From: Desulfomonile tiedjei
GTDB lineage: Bacteria > Desulfobacterota > Desulfomonilia > Desulfomonilales > Desulfomonilaceae
Direction of reading: 5' to 3'
Length of the DNA: 64,000 bases
Assembly: GCA_016218715.1 (NCBI GenBank)
Contig: JACRDG010000053.1
Location: forward strand, 62,001 to 126,000
Shown: positions 55,972 through 63,804 of the stretch, piece by piece
Position numbering within the stretch: position 1 is the first letter of the stretch
Layout of the letters: the number at the start of each line of letters is the position of its first letter
The notes under the pieces: generated by a model
What the model was told of the DNA's origin: nothing
The model's database searches: none
What the model saw: only the letters and a program-made list of their open reading frames with translations
Made by a program: the position numbers and the translations under genes

Positions 55972-55999
55972 GAGAGGTGATACACGCCTCTCTTTTTTT
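55972..55999 (+). terminator. Rho-independent terminator on the plus strand
   Basis: GAGAGG (55972-55977), nine-base loop, CCTCTC (55987-55992), then seven T (55993-55999). The orientation is plus, while every nearby gene is on the minus strand, so the transcript it ends is unknown. Confidence 0.75.
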
Positions 56000-56279
56000 G
56001 AGCACTCGCCGACCGACCCACCGCGAGAGAACATAAGTTTTCCTTATGAAAAAAGGGTGTAGATACATTGTGTATACGCCAAGAAAACGACAACGCAAGC
56101 TAGTCCAGTGACAGGGGAGAAATGGCATAGGCCAGTCCGATGAGAAGTATCGGAAATAGCAATAACCCTAACTCCCGCGCTCGTCTCTCTGGCCCATCCC
56201 CTCTTTCCCGCTCTGGTGCTGGGTTTTCTGGCTGTTGTTTTTGGCATGGGTTCTAGGGTTTTGAGTGATTACAATGTAA

Positions 56280-56801
56280 TTACCGTGACCACTTCTTGAA
56301 CGGCGCGTCCAGTCGGTGGGCCTTGTCGAGAGCCTTGGTCGCTTTCCCCATGCTCTCCACGGTCTTGTGGAACTCCCGAGCGTACCCGACCAACAGCCCC
56401 TCGCATATCTTCGCCGCCGTTTCCCTGTCCTGCCCGAAAATCACCGGGTGATATCTCGTGCTCCAGGTCATCAGAGTGCCCCAGACGGACCGCGGATGTG
56501 CCCTGGACAAGGACCCGAACGACTCCACGAGAAAAGCCGAGGGGGAGGCCTCGATCAGGAGGAAAAACCGGTGCAGGCTCCTCGCCCTCTTGAGTTCGGT
56601 TTCAAAACGTTCACGCCCCTGGGTTACGCTGCCCAGCAGATCGGGGAGGCTCTTGCGCTCCACCGCGATGAGATGCTCCAGCCCTGCTATGCTGTAATCG
56701 CCATACGTCAACGTCCCGGTCACGCAGGGTGTTTGGAACAGGGGAGAATAACCCCGTTGTTCCCTTGAGTCCTGGACGATCACGATGGCCGGCTCAGACA
56801 T
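56280..56801 (-). CDS. ERCC4-type nuclease
   Basis: 173 residues. The nuclease core DSREQRGYSP (GDxnERKx3D type) with the second signature AVERKSLPDLLGSV and the spaced residues D12, E49-R50-K51 give an XPF/ERCC4 active site. The protein lacks a helicase domain and is as long as small phage or mobile-element nucleases that cut branched DNA. It overlaps the start region of the gene at 56794 by eight bases. Likely functions with the primase in element replication. Confidence 0.85.
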   Translation of the reverse strand: MSEPAIVIVQDSREQRGYSPLFQTPCVTGTLTYGDYSIAGLEHLIAVERKSLPDLLGSVTQGRERFETELKRARSLHRFFLLIEASPSAFLVESFGSLSRAHPRSVWGTLMTWSTRYHPVIFGQDRETAAKICEGLLVGYAREFHKTVESMGKATKALDKAHRLDAPFKKWSR

Positions 56802-57147
56802 GCGCCTCGGGCCTGTGACCCTTCTTCGGACCCTTCACCCCGAGGATCTTCGCCGCGAGGTTCAGCTCTTCCTCAGACGGGCCAGTGGTTCGCTCGCATC
56901 GTTCCGGCCGTCTCCTCAGTGGTGAAGGATTTTCCGGTAACGAGTCTCGATCCACGTCGCGGAGAATGCGCGCCCACTCCGGCCGGTATTTTGGATGGAA
57001 CCTCGGCAAGTTCATGCGTGGCCCCCAGTGGTACGGTGGATGGATACCGCAACGGACCAGTCTCTCGATATCCCAGGACGGGACATGGTTCAATTCGGCA
57101 ACTTCAAAGATGGTGTCGTAAATCGGCACCTTTTCTCGGGAATTCAT
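56794..57147 (-). CDS. Hypothetical protein upstream of the ERCC4 nuclease
   Basis: 117 residues. A probable N-terminal HTH-like part (IYDTIFEVAELNHVPSWDIERLVRCG) is followed by a basic, Pro/Arg-rich tail. ATG 57147 sits behind AGGGGGT. It overlaps the nuclease gene by eight bases, suggesting coupled translation. No family recognised. Confidence 0.55.
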   Translation of the reverse strand: MNSREKVPIYDTIFEVAELNHVPSWDIERLVRCGIHPPYHWGPRMNLPRFHPKYRPEWARILRDVDRDSLPENPSPLRRRPERCERTTGPSEEELNLAAKILGVKGPKKGHRPEAHV

Positions 57148-57162
57148 ATTTACCCCCTATCA

Positions 57163-57219
57163 ATTCGTGAAAATTCGCCCGTAATTCGGGTTTTCTTGGT
57201 AATTCGTGGTCAATATTCG
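57163..57219. repeat. Short ATTCG repeats upstream of the 57147 gene
   Basis: ATTCG occurs at 57163, 57173, 57184, 57202 and 57215, then ATTCA at 57224, with CCCG-TAATT-CGGG (57178-57190) between. It sits in the promoter region of the 56794 gene and may be a protein-binding cluster. Confidence 0.45.
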
Positions 57220-57281
57220 GTCAATTCACTCAGAAACCTGGGTTGGTCACCTCCTTCGCCAGCCCCAGCCAGGGCTCTGGT

Positions 57282-57485
57282 TTATCGCGGACAGTCTTCT
57301 TTCATAAATCTAATAGCCTGCCGCAATTGCCACACGTCCAGCTCACCGCGGGCACATGCGCCCAGGAGACGGGTCACCGGATATCGGACAGCACGGAGAG
57401 TTGCTAGAGCTGAGTCGTGCTCTTCCAGAGGCAACATTGCCAGCAGCGCATCGAGGTCTTGGGTGCAGTCGCTTGGTAGTGTCAT
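57282..57485 (-). CDS. Hypothetical small protein
   Basis: 67 residues, mainly helical and acidic (LDALLAMLPLEEHDSALATLRAVRY then VWQLRQAIRFMKED). Its ATG at 57485 overlaps the stop of the gene at 57482 (ATGA), the main support for it being real. No family recognised. Confidence 0.55.
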   Translation of the reverse strand: MTLPSDCTQDLDALLAMLPLEEHDSALATLRAVRYPVTRLLGACARGELDVWQLRQAIRFMKEDCPR

Positions 57486-57760
57486 TGGTGCTTCTCCTTC
57501 CGTATCTTGACTTTAACCTCCCAGTTTTGAGCCTCTTCTGACCGAGGTTTGAAACCCGCGGCCCGGAGTGCACCCTTGAACTGGCCATTCGTCACATAGA
57601 AGCCGTCCTCAGACTCCTCGAATATGTGTTTGAGCCCGTAACTCGTGCTGGGGCAGTAGGTACGCGCCGGTTTGAGCCACTCGTGAATCCATGTCACCAG
57701 CGCTCCTTGCTCGGTGATGGGTAACTCGTGAAACTCGTCGGGATCGTCTACTCGATTCAT
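57482..57760 (-). CDS. Hypothetical protein with a domain found in element primase loci
   Basis: 92 residues. The segment YGLKHIFEESEDGFYVTNGQFKGALRAAGF followed by basic residues looks like the short C-terminal DNA-binding module seen at the end of some phage D5-type primases or beside them. AAGGAG precedes ATG 57760 by six bases. It is the gene immediately downstream of the iteron cluster. Confidence 0.55.
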   Translation of the reverse strand: MNRVDDPDEFHELPITEQGALVTWIHEWLKPARTYCPSTSYGLKHIFEESEDGFYVTNGQFKGALRAAGFKPRSEEAQNWEVKVKIRKEKHQ

Positions 57761-57795
57761 GATCGTTTCTCCTTGGGCTTTTGTCGCCCCATATT

Positions 57796-58134
57796 TGTCA
57801 CCACTTCGGGTGGTTTGTCACCGCTACGAATCATAAGGACCAGAGCTGGTGTGGTGCTAATTATGGGCACTTTACCCGCATAAATGCTCAACTGGTGACA
57901 ACCTAGTTAGCTCTGGTAAAGGGCAACCTATGCGAAAAACGCTGTCACCACTTTTTCGCGACACATATACCCCTGTACGAGCACGTAGCGCGCGTGAACC
58001 ATAGATGGTGTGTTTATGAGAGAACCCCTCGCGCGTATAGGAGCATGTTTTATATGGTGACATGGTGACATACTATATAACTACTTAAATACATTATAGA
58101 ATACCTGTCACCAATCTGTCACCAGCCTGTCACC
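57796..58134. repeat. Iteron cluster with AT-rich stretch, candidate replication origin
   Basis: Nine copies of TGTCACC lie in 339 bases: plus strand at 57796, 57816, 57943, 58106, 58117 and 58128; minus strand (GGTGACA) at 57894, 58056 and 58064. Eight are TGTCACCA. The last three are spaced 11 bases. A nearly pure A/T stretch runs 58071-58104 between the groups, and ACCAGAGCT (57839-57847) pairs with AGCTCTGGT (57909-57917). No gene covers 57761-58147. It lies directly downstream of the primase/helicase gene. Phage P4 alpha protein is known to bind GGTGAACA iterons, so an origin is the natural reading. Confidence 0.75.
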
Positions 58135-58147
58135 AACTGGGGACACC

Positions 58148-61078
58148 TTATGGTTGAGCCGCTGAACCACAGACATCCTCCCGGCTATCTGGTCCACCGT
58201 CAATCATCCCAGCTTTAACGAACGCCTCCCGGCGGATAGCTGTCACCCGGACACGTTCCCGCCCAATCCGTACCTGACGCCCTTTTCTGCCGCCGTCGTG
58301 GATCAACCACCCTGCCTCTTCCCATGCCGCTAACACGGCTTGAACGTCATACCCAAACTCACTCAGGGTCTTGTTCAGCGTATGAGGCATGATACCTAGA
58401 AAATTCCAATCCGCGGCCCGATCCCATTTGCCAAGCCACCCGCCACGCGGGGTCGTATTCTCTGCCCCACCCGAATCAGCCTCACTCCGTCCATGAAATG
58501 AGGTTTGATTCGCCGTAGCCCACGAGTAAACGAGCTGCAGGGCACGACGCCCAACATCGGCATCGTTCAATTCTGCCGCGATTCCCGGCCACAGCTCGAC
58601 AAAAGGGTCCTTAAAATCCCAGAACAACAGGCCGCTCTCGTGGATAAGTTCCCCTGCTGTCACGATGGCTGCCCGCATGTCGCTCACCCTGCCCGCAAAC
58701 GGATTTTCTTCAATGTATGATTCACATTTCGCCCGATAGCGTTGCTTCCACTCAGGCCAATCCTCCCTATGGGCGAGGATGTATTCGATCCATGCAGGGC
58801 CGAGGTGGCCGTAATGAAGCGTTGCGGATTTGATGAGCTTTGCAACAACAGCTTTTGCTTCAGCATCCTTGAAGTCGAACGGTAATCCGCGGATGGACAA
58901 AACCCGAGCATAAGCGCCGCCGTCAGTGCTGTAACTGGACAATGGTGCCTCTCCGGTAGACAGTGCGATGGTGCTCCACCGTCTCGTAGGTTGCATCCCT
59001 CTGATGCTCCCGCGATTCTTACCGTGCCCTTCCGCTACGGCATAGATCATACGGGGGATCATTTTTGGGTTGGGGCATTTCTTTGTATCATCCACGCCTA
59101 CAGGCAGGTTGTGGAGTGTCGCGCACACCCGTTCTAGAGCAACCGGCGTGCTGTACCATGTGTGGACGATTCCGTGGTGTTCGGCGAGAGCAGGATTGCC
59201 CCATGAGCTCATCGCGAACATAAGAGCGGCCGTTTTGCCCGAGGTAGAGCCGCCGCTCAAATCAACCCAAAAGGTGGGGACATCGAAGATTTTCAACAAG
59301 ACGGCCGCTATAGCTGCGTACAGCATCACGCTTGCCCGTGGAAAGCAGCTCATTTCAAAAGCAGCGGATTGCCAATCCTCGAAATTCCCCTCAGGATGGA
59401 ACCCCTTAATGATCTGATTATCCCCCGCATCCGCCGGGTGGAACGTGATCTCGTCATCACCGATGCACCGATCCCCCAGGAGAAACGCGGCCGGTGGGTC
59501 TCCGCCCGTCCATCCGAGCTGAGAGGAAACCCGCTGCACCCTCAATGAATCAGCGTTTGCCTGGTCGAATTTGAAAATATAGTCGGCTATGTCTCGACTG
59601 TTTGATGAGCAGACAGGGAAATCTCGGTTTGCATGCTGGCATATCTCATGAGATGTTACAAAACTGGCTTTCGGGGCTGTGATGTTGCGCCACCCCCGTG
59701 GCGTATGATGCTCCACGTCGAGAAAAACCTCCCCGGTGGCCACGTCCTCGCGTTTCCCCGTGATCAGGACATATGACGGGCAGACATCGAAGCGCTGCGC
59801 CTCGCCGTCTTTGGAGAATACAACGCGCCCGATTCCGCGATCATCGATTGAATACTGAGGAGGGAGGAACAGATCCCCGCAGCCATCGGGGACAGAGATG
59901 CCCTGGGCGTTTAGGAGAGAGCCGAGGGTCGGAGATTTGACCTCATCGCCGGGCTTCACCAATCGTAGCCGATGTTCGGTTAGTTCCTCTTGCAGATCGG
60001 AAACAAAACCCTTGCACGCATTTTTGACTTGAACCCAGAGAGCACGATCTTCTTTCTTGACGACTGCCAGAGCCCCGATAGACTCCGGCTCAAATGCTGT
60101 TTCTCTCAGTCGGTTCGGTTCGGAGAGGATAGCCCGCACGCGCTCCTGTGCCGACGTGATTTCCTCCCGGCCGTCCGGGTATTTGAACGCCTGGGAAATC
60201 TTCTTGCGCCACTCTGCCTCCGGAAATGGGGGGTCGCAATTCTCTGCCGCTGTGCGTACCAGCTCGACGATTTCAGCCTCCCGGAGACCGCGGCCCCGTC
60301 CAGAGCACGCGTATTTGAAAACCAGGTCGTCCCGCTGCCCCTCAGAAACCCCTTTCAGGACGAGCGAGAGGTCGCTATGAGGCCCTTGTTTCGCAGCTTT
60401 CTTGCCGTCCCCATTGGTCGCGTCGGCTCTGGCCAATTCAACCAGCCACTCGGGCGCCTCAGCGAGTGGGATATCATCAGGGGATGTCACAAATCCCCAC
60501 TGATAACGTGCGCCGCTGTAATGATTGCTCGGGGGTAGGATGACGTAGCCGCCGTCGCCCCGGACGTCGATCTTGAGCCCCACTTTTGACGCGCTATTGG
60601 GGATTTTGCCGCCCGGATGCTTGAAATATAGATGTCTCCCGCGCCCAGTCTGCACCTCCCAGGTGTCAGGTAGCGGCTCATTTTTTTCGGTAAGTGCCGC
60701 GAGTGAGGCTTCGCCCTCGGGACCGTCGATGTCCAGGACCCAGACGCCACTAATAGCGCCGGTTCGCAACCCGATGTTGGAATCAGGCCAACGCGTCCAC
60801 CATGTCTCAATGAGTGTTTCGTCGGTAGTGGCATTTGAAAGGCCGGACGGCAAATCGTTCTTATTATACCGTGGATGCTTTCCTCGGTTTTTTCCGTTGC
60901 ATTCAGGGTTCCCGCAACTGCACTTGCCGTCCTTGTCAGTCGTGTGGAGGGCGAACACGTGCATCCCGCGCGCGGCAGCGTCCAGAGCTGATTTGAGAAA
61001 CTGATTTGTCTGTCCGATGGGTGTGGGCGCACCAGTAGCGCAGCCCGCTTCTTGCGTCAGTCCATCGTTCGTGTTCAT
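58148..61078 (-). CDS. PrimPol-DUF927 primase/helicase of the element
   Basis: 976 residues from ATG 61078. N-terminal bifunctional primase-polymerase domain (~25-215) with acidic catalytic pair D116/D118 (VLDIDGPEG) and His149 (GRGRHLYF), plus a Cys/His cluster (CSCGNPEC) near 53-60. A linker (~230-420) with PRiCT-like helices follows, then a DUF927 helicase-type ATPase (~500-840) with Walker A GGSTSGKT (~610). It should prime and unwind the element's DNA. The iteron cluster lies 13 bases beyond its stop. The ATG follows GAGG at nine bases. Confidence 0.9.
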   Translation of the reverse strand: MNTNDGLTQEAGCATGAPTPIGQTNQFLKSALDAAARGMHVFALHTTDKDGKCSCGNPECNGKNRGKHPRYNKNDLPSGLSNATTDETLIETWWTRWPDSNIGLRTGAISGVWVLDIDGPEGEASLAALTEKNEPLPDTWEVQTGRGRHLYFKHPGGKIPNSASKVGLKIDVRGDGGYVILPPSNHYSGARYQWGFVTSPDDIPLAEAPEWLVELARADATNGDGKKAAKQGPHSDLSLVLKGVSEGQRDDLVFKYACSGRGRGLREAEIVELVRTAAENCDPPFPEAEWRKKISQAFKYPDGREEITSAQERVRAILSEPNRLRETAFEPESIGALAVVKKEDRALWVQVKNACKGFVSDLQEELTEHRLRLVKPGDEVKSPTLGSLLNAQGISVPDGCGDLFLPPQYSIDDRGIGRVVFSKDGEAQRFDVCPSYVLITGKREDVATGEVFLDVEHHTPRGWRNITAPKASFVTSHEICQHANRDFPVCSSNSRDIADYIFKFDQANADSLRVQRVSSQLGWTGGDPPAAFLLGDRCIGDDEITFHPADAGDNQIIKGFHPEGNFEDWQSAAFEMSCFPRASVMLYAAIAAVLLKIFDVPTFWVDLSGGSTSGKTAALMFAMSSWGNPALAEHHGIVHTWYSTPVALERVCATLHNLPVGVDDTKKCPNPKMIPRMIYAVAEGHGKNRGSIRGMQPTRRWSTIALSTGEAPLSSYSTDGGAYARVLSIRGLPFDFKDAEAKAVVAKLIKSATLHYGHLGPAWIEYILAHREDWPEWKQRYRAKCESYIEENPFAGRVSDMRAAIVTAGELIHESGLLFWDFKDPFVELWPGIAAELNDADVGRRALQLVYSWATANQTSFHGRSEADSGGAENTTPRGGWLGKWDRAADWNFLGIMPHTLNKTLSEFGYDVQAVLAAWEEAGWLIHDGGRKGRQVRIGRERVRVTAIRREAFVKAGMIDGGPDSREDVCGSAAQP

Positions 61079-61220
61079 CCTAACCGTCCTCATACAATTC
61101 CAAACCACGTTCGTGGTGGTATTCCGAATGCGCCTGGTCCTCAATCTGTGAGCAATTCTCGGGACGGCGCGGTCCCTGCCAGGCCAAAGGCCGGCCTAGT
61201 TCGCAAAAAAATTTACTATT

Positions 61221-61237
61221 TGTTGCGGTGCAGCAAT
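61221..61237. promoter_or_regulatory. Inverted repeat in the primase control region
   Basis: TTGTTGC-GGT-GCAGCAA (one mismatch) overlaps a possible minus-strand -35 (TTGCTG at 61232-61237; TAAATT at 61211-61216, spacer 15). Candidate operator of the primase promoter, possibly for the XRE protein at 61327. Confidence 0.4.
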
Positions 61238-61326
61238 TTTGTGGTAGAGTGAGGTCACCCTCAGATTCGTCAGATTCATCGTGTTCACCTCGGACCCCGC
61301 CGGCAAGCGGGGTTTGCTTTTGTGGC

Positions 61327-61581
61327 CTACCGCCCCCCGCACGCGGAGCAACGGACCCCGTTGCCGCGATCTGAAAACAGGCTACCAACAGGCACTTCCT
61401 CTAATAGCTCTGTGATAGGGACGCCAAACACCTTCTCTAGTGCCAATCCGAGTCTGAGCGTGGGGTATTTGGTTCGTCCAGTTTCGATTCCGCGTATCGC
61501 AAATGACGAGAATCCGGCCAGTTCGCCCACGGTTTCTATCGTCATTCCACGAGCCTGTCTCAGCAATCGCATTTTAGTCAT
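61327..61581 (-). CDS. XRE-type helix-turn-helix regulator
   Basis: 84 residues. MRLLRQARGMTIETVGELAGFSSFAIRGIETGRTKYPTLRLG contains the five-helix HTH_3 fold of Cro/C1-type repressors. A short C-terminal tail holds CSAC. Preceded by GGAGAG and ATG 61581. It is the first gene on the minus strand before the primase; the 8-base inverted repeat and promoter immediately upstream suggest autoregulation. Confidence 0.85.
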   Translation of the reverse strand: MTKMRLLRQARGMTIETVGELAGFSSFAIRGIETGRTKYPTLRLGLALEKVFGVPITELLEEVPVGSLFSDRGNGVRCSACGGR

Positions 61582-61619
61582 AACAGTCTCTCCGGGCTTG
61601 TGAAATTATGTCTATATCA

Positions 61620-61646
61620 GCCCAGAATGGCGTGAGTTTTCTGGGC
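61620..61646. promoter_or_regulatory. Operator candidate: GCCCAGAA-N11-TTCTGGGC
   Basis: Perfect 8-base arms separated by 11 bases, located between the predicted -10 element and the XRE gene start. Confidence 0.5.
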
Positions 61647-61659
61647 CACGGTTGCATAC

Positions 61660-61688
61660 TCTTTATCCCCGCTTTGCCGGGTTGTCAA
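61660..61688 (-). promoter_or_regulatory. Promoter of the XRE gene
   Basis: On the minus strand perfect TTGACA (61683-61688), 17-base spacer, TAAAGA (61660-61665). The inferred transcript start lies near 61653, so the operator candidate would sit in the start region. Confidence 0.5.
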
Positions 61689-61870
61689 CTGCTATTTTAT
61701 AGTAAGGGCTATTTTTTGAAGGCGATACTATTAACCCATCGAAACTATTGGATGAGCAAGCATCCTGAGCCACTCCTGCATGCTCGTCTTCGGTGACTAA
61801 CGTTGACGTCAATCATCACTCATGTATCGCCTATTTCATCTCGAATCGCACTATACCGTACCGAATTAAC

Positions 61871-61905
61871 CTGAAATGGACTGAAACAACCTGAACGTTG
61901 TTCAG
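61871..61905. repeat. Phased CTGAAA/CTGAAC repeats
   Basis: CTGAAA at 61871 and 61881 and CTGAAC at 61891, spaced exactly 10 bases, plus inverted GTTCAG at 61900-61905. It looks like a binding site cluster on one face of the helix, in the 460-base non-coding region between the XRE gene and the 62043 gene. Confidence 0.55.
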
Positions 61906-62042
61906 TTTCGAGGGGGGACTGAGGGGTTCGTCGAGGGTCGGGGCGCGTTACGCGCCGGGAGATATCATATGCTGTGTTAAAGACCAACAATATCAGTATA
62001 TAGTATGACTGTTTCAAGACTATAGATGAGGTAGGTTAACTG

Positions 62043-62357
62043 CTACGAGCGATGGTGAGCGATTCGTGGGGTTTTGAAGCGGATTTTGAGACGTCGGCCG
62101 TTCGTGGGAAGGGGGACCGTCGAGTCAGGAGTGTGGACCGGGACCTCGGGCACTGTCGGAAGGTCACTCGATGCACTCTCGTTTTGAGAGTCCATCCATA
62201 ACTGGTAGCTCGCACACAGATCGCGGACATTTTCCGGGTCAAGCTCTCGATACCAAGCCTGCAGCCCGGGCACGTCAACCGACCCGAGGGTCTCCTCCAT
62301 CGCGATGAGAGTTTCATCGGGGATCTCGACGGAATAGAAGGCGTCTCGGATGGTCAT
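62043..62357 (-). CDS. Hypothetical protein of the element, possibly leaderless
   Basis: 104 residues. The first ~65 residues are acidic and probably helical (EIPDETLIAMEETLG, LQAWYRELDPENVRDLCASYQLW); the tail is Pro/Val-rich and ends basic. No family recognised. No ribosome binding site precedes ATG 62357, but a promoter places the transcript start at the ATG itself. Confidence 0.5.
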   Translation of the reverse strand: MTIRDAFYSVEIPDETLIAMEETLGSVDVPGLQAWYRELDPENVRDLCASYQLWMDSQNESASSDLPTVPEVPVHTPDSTVPLPTNGRRLKIRFKTPRIAHHRS

Positions 62358-62363
62358 GGCTCA

Positions 62364-62400
62364 TCTATAAGCGAAGCGCTTTCGGTGTGCAAGTTGCACA
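62364..62400 (-). promoter_or_regulatory. Promoter and overlapping palindrome for the 62043 gene
   Basis: On the minus strand TTGCAC (62387-62392), 17-base spacer, TATAGA (62364-62369), six bases before ATG 62357. The perfect palindrome TGTGCAA-G-TTGCACA (62386-62400) covers the -35 element and is followed by eight T at 62403-62410, so in the plus direction it could also act as a weak terminator. Confidence 0.5.
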
Positions 62401-62473
62401 GGTTTTTTTTCAGCCACCTCACACAACGAGTGGACATAATCGACAGGATAACCCGATGATTTTCTCCCCTCAC

Positions 62474-62500
62474 TGATCACAAACTCAAAGTCTGTGATCA
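62474..62500. promoter_or_regulatory. Inverted repeat TGATCACA-N11-TGTGATCA upstream of the recombinase gene
   Basis: Perfect 8-base arms with an 11-base centre, about 170 bases upstream of the serine recombinase start. It could be an operator or part of a recombination site. Confidence 0.45.
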
Positions 62501-62668
62501 CAGCGGACCGCTTCCACGTTCCTCAGGGGAGATATCACCATGATACTGCAATGTTATGGCTATTATAGAGAAACTCCCAGTCACTACCAGAAAAAGCTTG
62601 ACCTCTTTTGTTGTAATCAAATAACATACCTGTTACATAATCACTGCTATAGGAATGGAGCAAAGAGG

Positions 62669-63351
62669 ATGAAGGCTATCAGCTACCGGAGAGTATCCGC
62701 TCAGGAGCAGATAGACGGGACTTCACTGAGAAGCCAGGGAGAACAGGCCCGAGCTTATGCGGCCCTGAAGGGAATGGACTTGATCGAGGTGTTGACAGAC
62801 GCCGGTGTCTCTGGGGGATGCCTCTCGCGGACAGGCCTGCAGGACGCCGGGTGGTCGAGATGCTCGCCAACCACGAAGCCGACTGTCTGATCATCACGAA
62901 GCTGGACCGGGGGTTTCGCAGCGCTTCCGATTGTCTCGTCAATGTGGAAGCATGGGAGAAGCTGGGTGTGGGCCTTCATATCCTGAACCTCGGTGGACAG
63001 ACGATTGATACCAGCACACCGACCGGGAAATTTTTCATCACCGTCATGGCTGGAGCTGCTGAACTAGAGCGCAACCTGATTAATGAGCGCTGTTCTGAAG
63101 GTCGCAAAGCACGAGCGGCCGAAGGAAGGCGAATCGGTACCATCCCTTTCGGCTTCGCCTTAGGGAAGGATGGCCGCACATTGGTAGTCAACCCTGACGA
63201 ACAGGAGGCAATTGCAATATGTCGCAACCTATCAGACTCGGGCATGAGTATCCGTCAGATAGTGGCGGAATTGAACGCACGGCGAATCAAGACAAGGGGG
63301 GGAGCGTGGAGCTTCACCCAGGTTCACCGGATTCTCAGGAAAGCAGCTTAG
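62669..63351 (+). pseudogene. Serine recombinase broken by a one-base frameshift
   Basis: Two frames together make a resolvase-type recombinase of ~228 residues. Frame 1 from ATG 62669 (ATGGAG upstream) gives MKAISYRRVSAQEQIDGTSL with catalytic Ser10, then diverges after GVSGG. Frame 2 continues MPLADRPAGRRVVEML, then ITKLDRGFRS and the E-helix GAAELERNLINER. The frames meet at a run of five G (62813-62817); six G would restore one frame. C-terminal part is a short recombinase-type DNA-binding region (IRQIVAELNARRIKT). Could be inactivated, a sequencing error, or a slippery site. Confidence 0.75.
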
Positions 63352-63434
63352 ACCGTCTCGCTGAGTTAGTCTCTGCTTTACCTGACAGCCGTCAGGAGGA
63401 TTTTTGCGAATGGCTAGAAAGAGAGATACCGTGA
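63306..63434 (+). CDS. Possible small protein overlapping the recombinase end
   Basis: 42 codons from GTG 63306, behind a G-rich AGGGGGGAG. The product, starting VELHPGSPDSQESSLDRLAEL, is acidic and helical. The frame reaches back to ATG 63219 inside the recombinase gene. Support is limited to the ribosome binding site and to the end overlapping the next gene. Confidence 0.3.
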   Translation: MELHPGSPDSQESSLDRLAELVSALPDSRQEDFCEWLEREIP

Positions 63435-63781
63435 GCGAGGAAACGAAACAGCAAAGGGCTGTCCTGCCGCCTGAGCTGGTCAAGCTACTTGTGGACATGT
63501 ACGAAGCCGGGGACCTCCAGGCATTGACTGCTCGACGGGATAAGGGAGATTACTGCGTGATAGGGGTTGAACCACGGCCCGAATTGCGCGGCCCGGCGGG
63601 AAAGGGCAGAAGGAATACTGGCATCCTGATAGACGAACAGATCAAAGACTTGGCAATGGCTAAAGCCAAAAGGGAACGCCACATTACGGGAGGGAGCCTG
63701 TCGCTTCTAGTGGAGTGGCTCCTTTGGAAATACCTGGGGGAACCTCAAGAGTTCATCAAGCAAGAGACCGACGCACCCTGA
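63410..63781 (+). CDS. Hypothetical protein behind the recombinase
   Basis: 123 residues from ATG 63410, behind AGGAGGA at nine bases. After a basic start (MARKRDTVSEETKQ) come LPPELVKLLVDMYEAGDLQALTARRDKG and a C-terminal part (TGILIDEQIKDLAMAKAKRERHITGGSLSLLVEWLLWKYLG) that could be a ribbon-helix-helix-like DNA-binding module. Probably cotranscribed with the recombinase. Confidence 0.6.
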   Translation: MARKRDTVSEETKQQRAVLPPELVKLLVDMYEAGDLQALTARRDKGDYCVIGVEPRPELRGPAGKGRRNTGILIDEQIKDLAMAKAKRERHITGGSLSLLVEWLLWKYLGEPQEFIKQETDAP

Positions 63782-63804
63782 CGCGTCCCATGATGTCTGT
63801 CTCA

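Noticed and set aside
62540-62668. Start of the recombinase at ATG 62540
   Set aside because: GGGGAGA precedes it, but the added 43 residues are Tyr/Cys/His-rich and unlike any recombinase start; ATG 62669 begins the family motif directly.
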